Assembly (NCBI GenBank): GCA_943788245.1
Contig: CALSPN010000008.1
Location: 1-64,000, forward strand
Length of the DNA stretch: 64,000 bases
Direction of reading: 5' to 3'
Origin: an uncultured Verrucomicrobiae bacterium
Lineage (GTDB): Bacteria; Verrucomicrobiota; Verrucomicrobiia; Limisphaerales; AAA164-E04
Part shown: positions 9,079 to 17,612 of the stretch, one piece after another
Position numbering within the stretch: the first letter of the stretch is position 1
Layout: every line of letters begins with the position of its first letter
Program-made: the position numbers and the translations under genes
The notes under the pieces: generated by a model
Seen by the model: only the letters and a program-made list of their open reading frames with translations
What the model was told of the DNA's origin: nothing
Database searches by the model: none

Positions 9079-10248
9079 TCAGCTCCCTTTACTTCCAATC
9101 GTTTCTCGAAACCTCGCGAACAGTGGCGAGGAATCGTGCGGCCCGGGGGAGGCTTCCGGGTGGTACTGCACACTGAACATCGGCTTGGTTTTGTGCCTCA
9201 GCCCCTCGACTGTCTGATCATTCAAATTGATTCTATCCACTTCGATATCGGATCCCATCGATGATGCATCCAGCGCGAATCCGTGATTCTGCGATGTGAT
9301 TTCGACCAATCCTGTGTCGAGGTCCTTGACGGGTTGGTTGCCGCCTCGATGTCCGAATTTCATCTTAAAAGTGGTTCCCCCCATCGCCTGGCCCAGAATC
9401 TGATGGCCGAGGCAAATACCAAACATCGGATAGCCATGGTCCATGAGTGACCTTGCGGTTTTGACAGCATACCCCACCGCTGAAGGATCTCCTGGTCCAT
9501 TTGACAGGAAAACGCCTTGAGGGTTCAAAGATTTAATTGTATCTGCTGAAGTATTTGCAGGAAGGACGTGTGTTTTGAATCCATTTTGGCGGAGCCGGCG
9601 TAGTATATTGTACTTCATGCCGAAATCCAGAGCCACAATATTGATGTCGGCATCAGGCAGTGGGTGCGAGGCTGTTCGAGGGTCTCCCTTCTCGTTGTCA
9701 TTGACCAAACGAAAATCAGCACTTTGCTCATCATCTTCGTCCCAGACAAAAGCTTTTTGATGGGTGACTTCCTTGACGTAATCGACACCTACAAGGCCAG
9801 GCCAGCTTTTGGCTTTCTCCACTGCATCAGCATCGGAAATATCTTCTGTTGAAAGGAACCCTTTCATGGCGCCCTCTACTCGTAATCGTTTTGTCAAAGC
9901 ACGAGTATCAATCCCTTCGATGCCCGGGATACCATTCTCCTTAAGGTAGGTGTCGAGATCCGTGTCCGCTCGCCAATTGCTCACGATGGGCGAAAGTTCT
10001 CTCACGACAAAGCCGGATAAATGAGGTTTGTAGGATTCTATGTCGACCTTGTTCACCCCGTAATTTCCGATCAAGGGACAGGTCATGGTGACGATTTGCG
10101 CTTTGTAGGAAGGATCTGTCAGGATCTCCTGATATCCGGTCATGGAAGTGTTGAAGCAGACTTCGCCGCAAAGGGAAGTCCTGGCGCCAAACGCTTTTCC
10201 ACGAAAAATCGTTCCATCCTCTAGAGTTAAGACAGCATCCATCATCAT
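9079..10248 (-). CDS. carA: Carbamoyl-phosphate synthase small (glutaminase) subunit
   Basis: CarA hydrolyses glutamine and passes ammonia to CarB to make carbamoyl phosphate for pyrimidines and arginine. The 389-residue length is normal. The N-terminal domain begins DAVLTLEDGTIFRGKAFG and contains SMTGYQEILTDPSY. The class I amidotransferase domain has the nucleophile in FGICLGHQILG and the His/Glu pair in QYHPEASPGP. Three consecutive ATG codons (10248, 10245, 10242) make the exact start uncertain. carB is not adjacent, so the pair is split in this genome. A sigma-70-like promoter is visible upstream. Confidence 0.96.
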   Translation of the reverse strand: MMMDAVLTLEDGTIFRGKAFGARTSLCGEVCFNTSMTGYQEILTDPSYKAQIVTMTCPLIGNYGVNKVDIESYKPHLSGFVVRELSPIVSNWRADTDLDTYLKENGIPGIEGIDTRALTKRLRVEGAMKGFLSTEDISDADAVEKAKSWPGLVGVDYVKEVTHQKAFVWDEDDEQSADFRLVNDNEKGDPRTASHPLPDADINIVALDFGMKYNILRRLRQNGFKTHVLPANTSADTIKSLNPQGVFLSNGPGDPSAVGYAVKTARSLMDHGYPMFGICLGHQILGQAMGGTTFKMKFGHRGGNQPVKDLDTGLVEITSQNHGFALDASSMGSDIEVDRINLNDQTVEGLRHKTKPMFSVQYHPEASPGPHDSSPLFARFRETIGSKGS

Positions 10249-10653
10249 TTATTACAAAAGCCCATGCTAGAAGTCCCGATTATGGGGTCAAGTTATATTG
10301 TAATCATTGTTACTTTAAGGATGCTTTTTTCAGTTTCCTGAACCTTAAAATAAATTCGGATTTCATTTTTTGAAGAAAGGTTGATTTGGATCCAAGAAAG
10401 AACCTTCGAGGCATAGACTAAATTATCACGTTGGGTTTGAATCGCTATAATCGCTCCCTTAAACATAACGTCGTGCATCAAAAAAACTGACCTCTCTGGT
10501 GCATTTATCACCAACAATTGCGTGATGCCCATTTTAAGGCTGGCATGCAGTTGATCAGAACATGCAGGTCAAATTCATTTGTTTTTAATCGAGTTTTGGC
10601 GTTCTGGATCATAGCTGATTGTCAAACTATGCATGCTCATGCAGCATGTGCAC
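10249..10653. other. Intergenic region between divergent carA and the 2-hydroxyacid dehydrogenase
   Basis: About 400 bases hold no convincing gene. A 79-codon minus-strand frame (10293-10532) exists but matches nothing I recognise. Near 10630-10655 the sequence is unusually rich in overlapping GCATG and CATGTGCACATG palindromes just before the dehydrogenase start, which might be an operator. Confidence 0.4.
10264..10291 (-). promoter_or_regulatory. Possible sigma-70-type promoter for carA
   Basis: On the minus strand a TTGACC box (10291-10286) and a TAGCAT box (10269-10264) are separated by 16 bases, ending 15 bases before the first carA ATG. The short leader means little room for regulation. 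This is pattern matching only. Confidence 0.4.
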
Positions 10654-11649
10654 ATGAAACGTGTTGTCATAACAGATTATCTGGAACCACCTGCCAAGAT
10701 TGAATCCAAGGTGTTGGCAGGTGTAGCCGAGGTAGAGTGTTTACTGGCCAAAAGCACACAGGATTTGTTTGGCAAACTAACAGATGCCGATGGGTTGATC
10801 CTTTGTCATGAAGTCTCGATCACGCGCGAGGTCCTGCAGGAACTGCACCATTGCAGGGCGGTTGTTAGATGTGGGGTTGGCTTCGATAACATCGATCGAA
10901 AAGCCGCAGGAGAGATGGGCATATACGTTTGCAATGTGCCCGATTATGGCGTGGATGAAGTTGCTGACCATGCGATTGCCATGATGTTAGCCTGTAATCG
11001 CGGGCTGATCAAAGCAGAGCGTGCAATACGGCATTCATTAAACCCGTGGGACATGAGAGCCATTCAGCCTGTTTTCCGTGTGGCTGGCGCAAAAATGGGT
11101 ATTATTGGGCTTGGACGCATTGGTGGAGCGACTGCAGTTAGAGCCAAGGGATTGAGGATGGAAGTGGTTGCCTATGACCCATATGTGCGAGCTGGTACGG
11201 ACAAGCTCTTGGGAGTTCCTTTGGTGGAACTTGAGGAATTACTCAGAACCTGCGACGTCGTATCAGTCCATACTCCTTTGACTGAGGAAAGCAGGCAAAT
11301 GATCGACGGAAAAGCGTTGGACCTAATGAAATCCACAGCTATTCTCATCAACACAGCGCGTGGTGCGGTTGTCGATGCGGATGCTCTCGCTGTTGCATTG
11401 CGGGAGGGCAGTATTGCCGGAGCTGGAATTGATGTATTACCCGAAGAGCCAGCCCGTAGCGATATGCCTCTCATTCAATTATGGCAAGAAGACACACAGC
11501 CTCCTGTCAATTTGATTGTGACTCCTCATACCGCTTTTTATTCTGATGCCGGACTGCTTGAAATGAGGACGAAAGCCGCAATGGAATTGAAGCGTATCCT
11601 CAGTGGGCAAAGCCCCAAAAATTGTGTGAATGTTGAGTTTCTTCCATAG
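10654..11649 (+). CDS. D-isomer-specific 2-hydroxyacid dehydrogenase (CtBP-like)
   Basis: The 331-residue protein belongs to the NAD-dependent D-2-hydroxyacid dehydrogenase family. The nucleotide-binding Rossmann motif is MGIIGLGRIGGATAV. The catalytic triad is visible as Arg in NTARGAVVD, Glu in DVLPEEPAR and His in VTPHTAFYSD. The overall pattern (RCGVGFDNID, EVADHAIAMMLA) is closest to the C-terminal-binding-protein or phosphoglycerate-dehydrogenase-like branch. The substrate cannot be told from sequence. The start is set at the ATG at 10654, which gives the family-like MKRVVITDY; an ATG 21 bases upstream is less likely. It is convergent with the selenoprotein gene. Confidence 0.88.
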   Translation: MKRVVITDYLEPPAKIESKVLAGVAEVECLLAKSTQDLFGKLTDADGLILCHEVSITREVLQELHHCRAVVRCGVGFDNIDRKAAGEMGIYVCNVPDYGVDEVADHAIAMMLACNRGLIKAERAIRHSLNPWDMRAIQPVFRVAGAKMGIIGLGRIGGATAVRAKGLRMEVVAYDPYVRAGTDKLLGVPLVELEELLRTCDVVSVHTPLTEESRQMIDGKALDLMKSTAILINTARGAVVDADALAVALREGSIAGAGIDVLPEEPARSDMPLIQLWQEDTQPPVNLIVTPHTAFYSDAGLLEMRTKAAMELKRILSGQSPKNCVNVEFLP

Positions 11650-11667
11650 AAAGCAGGCAAAGTTGCG

Positions 11668-12411
11668 TTAATTTGTCTCGTACAGCTCCAAATGACGAGG
11701 AGAGATATTTTTACGGGTCAGGAGGGAGAGGGCCGCCATCAAGACTTTCTCTTGCCCAGCATGGTCTCCGGGCTTACCCAAGGCAAAACCGTGAGGGAAT
11801 GGGACCCACAGAGCTCGGGGGGGACCCACTTTAAGGGCAATCTCTTTCATGAACTGAAGTGTTACTGTTGCAATACCTCGTTTTTCCAATTCGGCTGCTG
11901 CCAGACTCACGGTCTGGTTACACATGGGTCACACCGGGACCAGCAGGGCGACATCCACTTCATCCTCAACAAGCTCCTGGGCAAATTCCGGGGCTGATTT
12001 TGCAGTGAAGCGTCCCGGCGCAGTGATTGATCCCATGAATGAAACGTGGCGTTCATTAAGTTCTCCAAATATTCCGGATTTTTCAAGTGCTCTCAGGCGA
12101 TCCAGCGGGAAACCGAGATTTGGGTCCTTTGCCAGCCCTGAGTGGTCGAAGGATTGGGAGCGATGAGTTTCGATCAACTCTTCGACTTTCGAATCGGAGG
12201 GAATCCATCGGTAGCTTGGATCTCCCCCCTTGAATCCATCATCGAAGGGTTCCTGGCCCGGTAGTACGAATCCAGCACTTGAACCGATAGCCAGTTTGCA
12301 TTCAGACAATGGCTTCTTCGCTGGGGACCAAGGTGTTGGGTTTATTTTACGCCATCGGTAAGCTTTCAGGAAAAGGCGGAGAGTGAGGGAAAGATCGTTG
12401 GAGAATGCCAT
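11668..12411 (-). CDS. Selenoprotein of the glycine/betaine/sarcosine/D-proline reductase B-like family (TGA = Sec161)
   Basis: Two frames of 160 and 85 codons lie in the same phase and are separated only by the TGA at 11931-11929, then Pro. Read through, they give one 247-residue protein that fits the GrdB/PrdB-like selenoprotein family from end to end: LAIGSSAGFVLPGQEPFD, GGDPSYR, DHSGLAKDPNLGFPLDRL, SFMGSITAPGRF, then VALLVPV-U-PMCNQTVSLAA and VGPPRALW. The TGA sits in a U-x-x-C redox motif (U161, C164), where relatives carry Sec or Cys. A 6-bp hairpin follows at bSECIS distance. The family is related to selenium-dependent reductases, but the function of these stand-alone versions is not known. 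selA, selB, selC and selD are not in the window. Confidence 0.87.
11901..11917 (-). promoter_or_regulatory. bSECIS-like hairpin for selenocysteine insertion
   Basis: In the mRNA the perfect stem CCAGAC/GUCUGG closes a CGUGA loop. The loop begins 17 nt after the UGA and has a G in its second position. This fits the published bacterial SECIS consensus (apical loop 16-37 nt from the UGA, G within its first two bases). Confidence 0.78.
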
Positions 12412-12454
12412 TTTTCTGATTGTCTTGCGTTAAATTACCCCTAACCTGTCTTCA

Positions 12455-12515
12455 AGTGCCCTTCAGGCAAAGGAAAATTTATCGAAAATTCCTTTACAGG
12501 CTTGCCTTGGGCACT
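12455..12515 (+). promoter_or_regulatory. Large imperfect hairpin upstream of rpsO (possible S15 leader)
   Basis: Three nested pairs of complementary blocks lie here: AGTGCCC/GGGCACT (12455-12461 with 12509-12515), AGGCA/TGCCT, and AAAGGAA/TTCCTTT. They make a long stem with internal loops, about 50 bases before the rpsO start. S15 is known to bind structured leaders in its own mRNA in several bacterial groups, so an autoregulatory site is plausible. It could also act on the divergent selenoprotein transcript. Confidence 0.5.
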
Positions 12516-12564
12516 ACACTTCGCAACCTGTATTTTTAAAAAAAGGCTTTAGCCAAGAAGTTGT

Positions 12565-12822
12565 ATGGAAGCAAAATCAAAGACAATCGAAACTTATCAA
12601 CGACACGACAAGGACACTGGTTCTGCAGATGTTCAGGTCGCTATCCTTACCAAGAAAATCCTTTCTCTGACAGAGCACCTGAAGATTAACAACAAGGATT
12701 TCAGCAGCCGCCGTGGTTTGTTGATGATGGTCTCCAAACGTCGCAGACTGTTGGACTACATCAACAAAACTGACCACAAGCGTTACGTTGCATTGACTCA
12801 GTCATTGAACTTGCGTCGCTAG
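12565..12822 (+). CDS. rpsO: 30S ribosomal protein S15
   Basis: S15 is a primary 16S rRNA-binding protein of the 30S platform. The 85-residue product is slightly shorter than the usual 88-89 and has the family pattern HDKDTGSADVQVAILTKKI, the loop FSSRRGLLMMVSKRRRLLDY and the terminal YVALTQSLNLRR. It is followed by pnp, the widely conserved rpsO-pnp order. No Shine-Dalgarno sequence precedes the ATG. Confidence 0.97.
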   Translation: MEAKSKTIETYQRHDKDTGSADVQVAILTKKILSLTEHLKINNKDFSSRRGLLMMVSKRRRLLDYINKTDHKRYVALTQSLNLRR

Positions 12823-12865
12823 GCCGTATCGCCGAGGTAACCAAGAGTTCCCTAACATTTTAATA

Positions 12866-12942
12866 GTGTCGACAGGCAGGAACAGGTTTACCTGCCTTTC
12901 CTTGATTTGTGGGAGAAGCGTTCACAAGCTGGCTGTCGACAC
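12866..12942 (+). promoter_or_regulatory. Nested hairpins in the rpsO-pnp spacer (pnp leader, part 1)
   Basis: A perfect 10-bp inverted repeat, GTGTCGACAG (12866-12875) with CTGTCGACAC (12933-12942), encloses a second hairpin AGGCAGG/CCTGCCT (12874-12897) followed by a short T-rich stretch. The inner hairpin could be a weak rpsO terminator. The outer one could be an RNase III target of the kind used in pnp autoregulation in E. coli. Confidence 0.6.
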
Positions 12943-12990
12943 CTCGAGTAACCACGCTTCATAAATGAAATCAAGTTCCCGTTGAGCCAG

Positions 12991-13040
12991 GGAAATTTCT
13001 TTCAACACCCAGTTCCCTGCAGGGCATTGAAAGAAGTTCC
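12991..13040 (+). promoter_or_regulatory. Second long hairpin just upstream of pnp
   Basis: GGAAATTTCTTTCAA (12991-13005) pairs with TTGAAAGAAGTTCC (13027-13040) over about 14 positions with one G-U pair. It ends about 60 bases before the pnp start. With the preceding nested hairpins it makes the whole leader highly structured. Confidence 0.6.
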
Positions 13041-13103
13041 TCAGGAACAGCGGGCATCAATGAAATATCAGGGCACTTTTGTGCACTTGTGTTTCGCAAA
13101 CTT

Positions 13104-15281
13104 ATGTCTGAAAAAACTACGATCAAAGTAGGCGGTAAGGAAATCATCCTTGAAACCGGAAAAATGGCCCGTCAAGCAGATGGCGCCGTCACCGTCCAAA
13201 TGGGCGACACTATCATCCTTGTAGCGGCTGTAGCCGCCACGGACTCTCGTGATGGTCAGGATTGGTTCCCTCTGACGGTTGATTATCGTGAGAAAGCTTC
13301 AGCCGCAGGTAAATTCCCTGGCGGTTATTTCAAACGTGAAGGTCGTCCCAGCGAGAAGGAAATCCTCACCTGCCGTTTGACGGATCGTCCGATTCGCCCG
13401 CTTTTCCCCAAAGGGTGGTTCAACGAAGTTCAGGTCCAGACGATTCTCTTGAGTGCTGATGGCGAGAATGATCCCGACATCATGAGTATTCTCGGAGCTT
13501 CTGCTGCCTTGACCGTGAGCGATATCCCTTGGGCAGGTCCTCTGGGTGCCGTCCGTGTGGGACGTGTGAACGGCGAGTTTGTTGCCAATCCCACTCACAC
13601 TGAGCGCGAAGAAAGCGATCTTGACCTGATTTATGTTGGTAACGCAACGGACGTTGTGATGTTCGAAGGAAGCGCTGATGAAATCACGGAAGCCGATTTC
13701 ATGGCAGCCCTGAGGTTTGGACAGGAATCCTGCCAGCCCATGATAGAAGCTCAAACAGCTTGGCGTGAATCCATTGGCAAACCCAAGCGAGAAATCGTTA
13801 CCATGTCGGTTCCCGAGGAAGTCACTGCCGAAGCCCGCAATCTGATTGGCGACAAAGTGATTCCAACACTGACCATTGCTGCCAAAAAAGAACGTGAGGC
13901 AGGCTGGAAATCAATTACCAGCGAAGCGGGTGCCAAGCTCAAAGAAAAATTTGGTGACGATGTTGTGACAGGCCCTGTCCTCTCGGACGTTTTCTACAAA
14001 ATCCAAAAAGAGGCTGTTCGCAAATTGATTCTGGACGATTCCAAGCGTTTAGATGGACGTAGTTTTTATGACATCCGCCCTATCGATTCCGAGGTGGGCC
14101 TTCTGCCCCGGGCCCACGGCTCTGCCCTCTTCACTCGCGGAGAAACTCAGGCTCTGGCTTCAGCGACTCTTGGAACGCTGGATGATTCTCAAACCTTTGA
14201 TGCCTACGCCGGCGGTCAAGAGGAGAAACAATTCCTTTTACATTACAACTTCCCTAATTTCTCAGTGGGAGAAACGGGTCGTATTTCTGGTCCTGGTCGT
14301 CGAGAAATAGGTCATGGCGCTCTAGCCGAGCGTTCCATTGAACCATTGTTTCCCAAAGAAGAGTTTCCATATGCGGTTCGTATCACCAGTGAAGTGACTG
14401 AGTCCAATGGCTCATCTTCCATGGCAACGGTCTGTGGTGCTTCCCTGGCCTTGATGGATGCAGGTGTTCCTCTTAGAAGTCCTGCGGCGGGTATCAGTAT
14501 CGGTATTTGCACCGAAACGGACGCATCAGATAATATTGATCGCTATCAGATCCTGACTGACATCATTGGTTGGGAAGATGCATTTTGTGATATGGATTGC
14601 AAAATTGCCGGTAGCGAAGCGGGAATCACGGGTTTTCAGCTTGATCTCAAACTGCGCGGATTGCCACTGAGCATCATGGAAGAAGCCCTCGGGAAAGCCA
14701 AGGAAGCTCGTAGTGCTGTCCTTGATGTCATGGCCAAAACACTGGCCGAGCCCCGGAAGGAATTCAGCAAGTATGCTCCTCGCATTACGACCATCCGTAT
14801 CAATTCTGACAAGATTGGTGCTCTTATTGGTCCCGGTGGTAAGAACATCAAACGTATCGTTGAAGAATCAGGGTGTGAAATCAACATCGAGGATGATGGT
14901 TCCGTCAAAGTTTATTCCGTATCGGAAGAAGGCTTAAATATCGCAATGTCCGAGATCGATGGCATTACTGCTGAAATTGAAGTGGGTAAGACCTACCGAG
15001 GTAAAGTTGTTTCTATCAAGGATTTCGGAGCATTTGTTGAAGTGCTTCCTGGGCAAGATGGTCTTTGTCACATTAGCGAATTAGCTAACTTCCGAGTCAA
15101 ACGGACCGATGATATCGTCAAGATGGGCGATGAAATTTGGGTGAAAGTTCTTGGTATCGATGACAAAGGTCGTGTCAAACTATCCCGTAAGGCTGCCATG
15201 GAAGATCGCGACAAGGAAATGGAAAAAGATAGCCAGCCTGACGCTGAATCCCCTGAAGCATCCTCTGAATCGGAGGATTGA
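13104..15281 (+). CDS. pnp: Polyribonucleotide nucleotidyltransferase (PNPase)
   Basis: PNPase degrades RNA 3' to 5' by phosphorolysis and works in the RNA degradosome. About 725 residues is the usual length. Two RNase PH-type core domains are present; the second carries LDGRSFYDIRPIDSEVG, LPRAHGSALFTRGETQAL and the metal-binding DMDCKIAGSEAGITGFQLD. They are followed by a KH domain (KIGALIGPGGKNIKRI) and an S1 domain (GKTYRGKVVSIKDFGAFVEV), then an acidic tail. The start is the ATG at 13104 (MSEKTTIK) rather than the GTG at 13089. The structured leader upstream suggests post-transcriptional control. A strong terminator follows. Confidence 0.97.
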   Translation: MSEKTTIKVGGKEIILETGKMARQADGAVTVQMGDTIILVAAVAATDSRDGQDWFPLTVDYREKASAAGKFPGGYFKREGRPSEKEILTCRLTDRPIRPLFPKGWFNEVQVQTILLSADGENDPDIMSILGASAALTVSDIPWAGPLGAVRVGRVNGEFVANPTHTEREESDLDLIYVGNATDVVMFEGSADEITEADFMAALRFGQESCQPMIEAQTAWRESIGKPKREIVTMSVPEEVTAEARNLIGDKVIPTLTIAAKKEREAGWKSITSEAGAKLKEKFGDDVVTGPVLSDVFYKIQKEAVRKLILDDSKRLDGRSFYDIRPIDSEVGLLPRAHGSALFTRGETQALASATLGTLDDSQTFDAYAGGQEEKQFLLHYNFPNFSVGETGRISGPGRREIGHGALAERSIEPLFPKEEFPYAVRITSEVTESNGSSSMATVCGASLALMDAGVPLRSPAAGISIGICTETDASDNIDRYQILTDIIGWEDAFCDMDCKIAGSEAGITGFQLDLKLRGLPLSIMEEALGKAKEARSAVLDVMAKTLAEPRKEFSKYAPRITTIRINSDKIGALIGPGGKNIKRIVEESGCEINIEDDGSVKVYSVSEEGLNIAMSEIDGITAEIEVGKTYRGKVVSIKDFGAFVEVLPGQDGLCHISELANFRVKRTDDIVKMGDEIWVKVLGIDDKGRVKLSRKAAMEDRDKEMEKDSQPDAESPEASSESED

Positions 15282-15324
15282 AGCATTCAGGGCTGCTCAA
15301 TGCGAGTTCCCAAAACATTCATGC

Positions 15325-15350
15325 AGGCGGGCCTTCGGGTCCGCCTTTTA
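15325..15350 (+). terminator. Rho-independent terminator after pnp
   Basis: AGGCGGGCC and GGTCCGCCT pair around a TTCG tetraloop and are followed by TTT. It separates rpsO-pnp from the lipid A genes. Confidence 0.88.
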
Positions 15351-15407
15351 CATATCTAGATTCGTTAGACCGAAGGTAGCTTGCCTTATATATTTCTGAA
15401 TTGTTAA

Positions 15408-16775
15408 ATGAAAGACGTGCATCAACAACAAACACTCAGTGAATCCGTAGAGTTCAGTGGAACGGGTCTTCACAGCGGCAACAAAGTGACCGCCAGTATT
15501 CTTCCAGCTCCTGCAAATTCGGGGATACGTTTTCGCCGTGTTGATCTGGAGGGTAATCCTGAAATAGAGGCGAATATTGACAACGTCAGTGACACTACCC
15601 GTTCCACGACGCTGTCCAAGGGGAATATCAAGCTTCACACCGTTGAGCATATGCTCTCCACTTTCTCTGGGATGGGTGTCGACAATGCTGTTGTGGAGCT
15701 TAATGCGAACGAACCTCCCATCGGAGATGGGAGCGCACACGATTTTTGTGCGATGGTGAATAAAGCCGGACTTTCCCTTCAAGCTGAAAATAGGGAGCCA
15801 TTAAAAATCACCGAACCCATGGGAGTGCAGGTTGGTGATTCGATCCTGTCGGTATTCCCCTATGATGGATTTAAAATCAGTTGTACCAGCTCGGATGCCA
15901 AGGGTCAGTTCACTCAATATTATTCTACCGATGTCAACCCGGAAACCTGGGAAACCGAGATATCAAAAGCACGCACATTTTGCTTTTATGAAGAGATCGA
16001 ATTCTTGATCAAGAATGGCTTGATCAAGGGTGGAAGCCTGGAGAATGCTGTCATCATTCGTGATGACGTCGTTCTTACAAATGAACCGTTGCGCTACAGC
16101 GATGAATTTGTCAGGCATAAAATTCTGGACATCATTGGTGATCTCTACCTGATTGGACGTCCTATTCAGGCTCACATCATTGCTATACGGCCAAGTCACA
16201 AAGTGAACTGTGAGCTTGCAAGACAATTGTCAGCCATTGCAAAGAAACCCAAAGTCCCCACCAAAACATTCACTCCTCCTGCTATGGAAACCAAGGCTAT
16301 CGTTGAACCCGAAAAAGAATTACCCCCTCCTATTCCTGCGGATGCTACCTCTTTGGATATCAATGAAATCATAAAGATTCTACCGCATCGGTATCCTTTT
16401 CTGATGGTGGATCGTGTGACGAAGATGGAAGAGAACAAAATACAAGCCATCAAAAATGTTACAATCAATGAACCTTACTTTGAGGGCCATTTCCCAGGGC
16501 ACCCAATTATGCCCGGTGTCTTACAGCTTGAAGCGATTGCACAGGTTGCAGGTATTCTGACACTGAACAAACCTGAGAACTGGGGTAAGATCGCCTATTT
16601 TATGGCGGCTGAATCTGTGAAATGGCGTAAGCCTGTCATGCCCGGGGACATGTTGGTCATTGATGTGGTGGTAATGAAGAGTCGTGGGAAAATCGGTAAA
16701 GCAAAAGGTGTTTGTTCGGTGAATGGCGACACGGTAAGCGAGGGTGTTGTCACATTCATGATGGCTAAAGCCTGA
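15408..16775 (+). CDS. lpxC-fabZ: Bifunctional LpxC deacetylase / FabZ dehydratase
   Basis: Two enzymes are fused in 455 residues. Residues about 1-285 are LpxC, the zinc deacetylase that commits UDP-acyl-GlcNAc to lipid A: FSGTGLHSGN, the metal-ligand segment HTVEHMLS, ANEPPIGDGSAHDF and FVRHKILDIIGDLYLIG. After a Pro/Glu-rich linker, residues about 310-455 are FabZ, the 3-hydroxyacyl-ACP dehydratase of fatty acid synthesis: LPHRYPFLMVDRV, the catalytic GHFPGHPIMPGV and a distal Glu in LEAIAQVAG. This fusion is known in Bacteroidota and some PVC and related lineages. It balances use of the shared 3-hydroxyacyl-ACP pool. lpxA follows 21 bases later and should be co-transcribed. Confidence 0.95.
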   Translation: MKDVHQQQTLSESVEFSGTGLHSGNKVTASILPAPANSGIRFRRVDLEGNPEIEANIDNVSDTTRSTTLSKGNIKLHTVEHMLSTFSGMGVDNAVVELNANEPPIGDGSAHDFCAMVNKAGLSLQAENREPLKITEPMGVQVGDSILSVFPYDGFKISCTSSDAKGQFTQYYSTDVNPETWETEISKARTFCFYEEIEFLIKNGLIKGGSLENAVIIRDDVVLTNEPLRYSDEFVRHKILDIIGDLYLIGRPIQAHIIAIRPSHKVNCELARQLSAIAKKPKVPTKTFTPPAMETKAIVEPEKELPPPIPADATSLDINEIIKILPHRYPFLMVDRVTKMEENKIQAIKNVTINEPYFEGHFPGHPIMPGVLQLEAIAQVAGILTLNKPENWGKIAYFMAAESVKWRKPVMPGDMLVIDVVVMKSRGKIGKAKGVCSVNGDTVSEGVVTFMMAKA

Positions 16776-16796
16776 TCCCGAGCATTAGAACTATTC

Positions 16797-17561
16797 ATGA
16801 TTCATTCTTCTGCCATCATTCATCCTGCTGCCGAAATCGATGCCGACTGTGAGATCGGTGCTTTTTGCGTGATAGGTGAGCACGTGAAAATGGGACCTCG
16901 AAATCGATTGCACTCACATGTTGTGATTGACGGACACACCACGATTGGAGAAGAAAATGAGATCTTTCCATTCACGGCTGTTGGAACGCGGACTCAGGAT
17001 TTGAAATGGAAAGGTGGCACCACTTGGACTCATATCGGAGACCGCAATACCATTCGTGAAAATGTTACTATCCACAGTGCAACGGGGGATGGTGACGCAA
17101 CTGTAATTGGTTCGGACAATAGTCTGTTGTCATACGTTCATATTGCGCATGATGTTACCCTTGGTAGTCATATCATCATGTCGAACGTCGCCACTCTGGC
17201 AGGTCATGTGGAGGTGGAGGACAATGTCGTCATCAGTGGACTTGCGGCCGTTCACCAATTTTGTCGTATAGGCCGGTTTGCCATTATCGGGGGTTGCTCC
17301 AAAGTCGTTCAGGATGTTCCCCCATTTATGTTGGCAGATGGCAATCCAGCACGAAGCAAGACCGTCAATAAAATAGGTCTCGAACGAAATGGTTTTTCAG
17401 ACGATGCGCAGCAGGCTCTAAAGAAGTCTTACAAAATACTTTTCCGATCCGGTTTGTCGACCGGAAATGCCATTGAACAACTAGAGAGGGATTTCACGGA
17501 CTGCCCTGAAGTCAGCCTGCTTGCGAAGTTCATGCGTGCGAGTCAAAGAGGCGTCGCCTGA
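16797..17561 (+). CDS. lpxA: UDP-N-acetylglucosamine acyltransferase LpxA
   Basis: LpxA adds the first 3-hydroxyacyl chain to UDP-GlcNAc in lipid A synthesis. The 254-residue protein is a left-handed beta-helix with repeated hexapeptides (IHPAAEIDADCEIGAFCVIG and following). The catalytic His lies in SYVHIAHDVTLG. GNPARSKTVNKIGLERNGF is the usual transition to the helical C-terminus. It sits directly after lpxC-fabZ, so the first two committed steps and the acyl supply are encoded together. No lpxD or lpxB is in the window. Confidence 0.95.
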   Translation: MIHSSAIIHPAAEIDADCEIGAFCVIGEHVKMGPRNRLHSHVVIDGHTTIGEENEIFPFTAVGTRTQDLKWKGGTTWTHIGDRNTIRENVTIHSATGDGDATVIGSDNSLLSYVHIAHDVTLGSHIIMSNVATLAGHVEVEDNVVISGLAAVHQFCRIGRFAIIGGCSKVVQDVPPFMLADGNPARSKTVNKIGLERNGFSDDAQQALKKSYKILFRSGLSTGNAIEQLERDFTDCPEVSLLAKFMRASQRGVA

Positions 17562-17612
17562 CGCTTGGCCTTGATCGATCTTTTATCTCAAGCTGTGGAC
17601 TTATCTTTTTGA

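Noticed and set aside
10293-10532. 79-codon minus-strand frame upstream of carA
   Set aside because: No recognisable motif or RBS, and it overlaps the likely regulatory region; not enough to call a gene.
11929-11931. TGA read as a nonsense mutation splitting two genes
   Set aside because: The two parts are in the same frame with no shift, match one family, place the TGA in a U-x-x-C motif and are followed by a bSECIS-like hairpin, so selenocysteine explains the data better.
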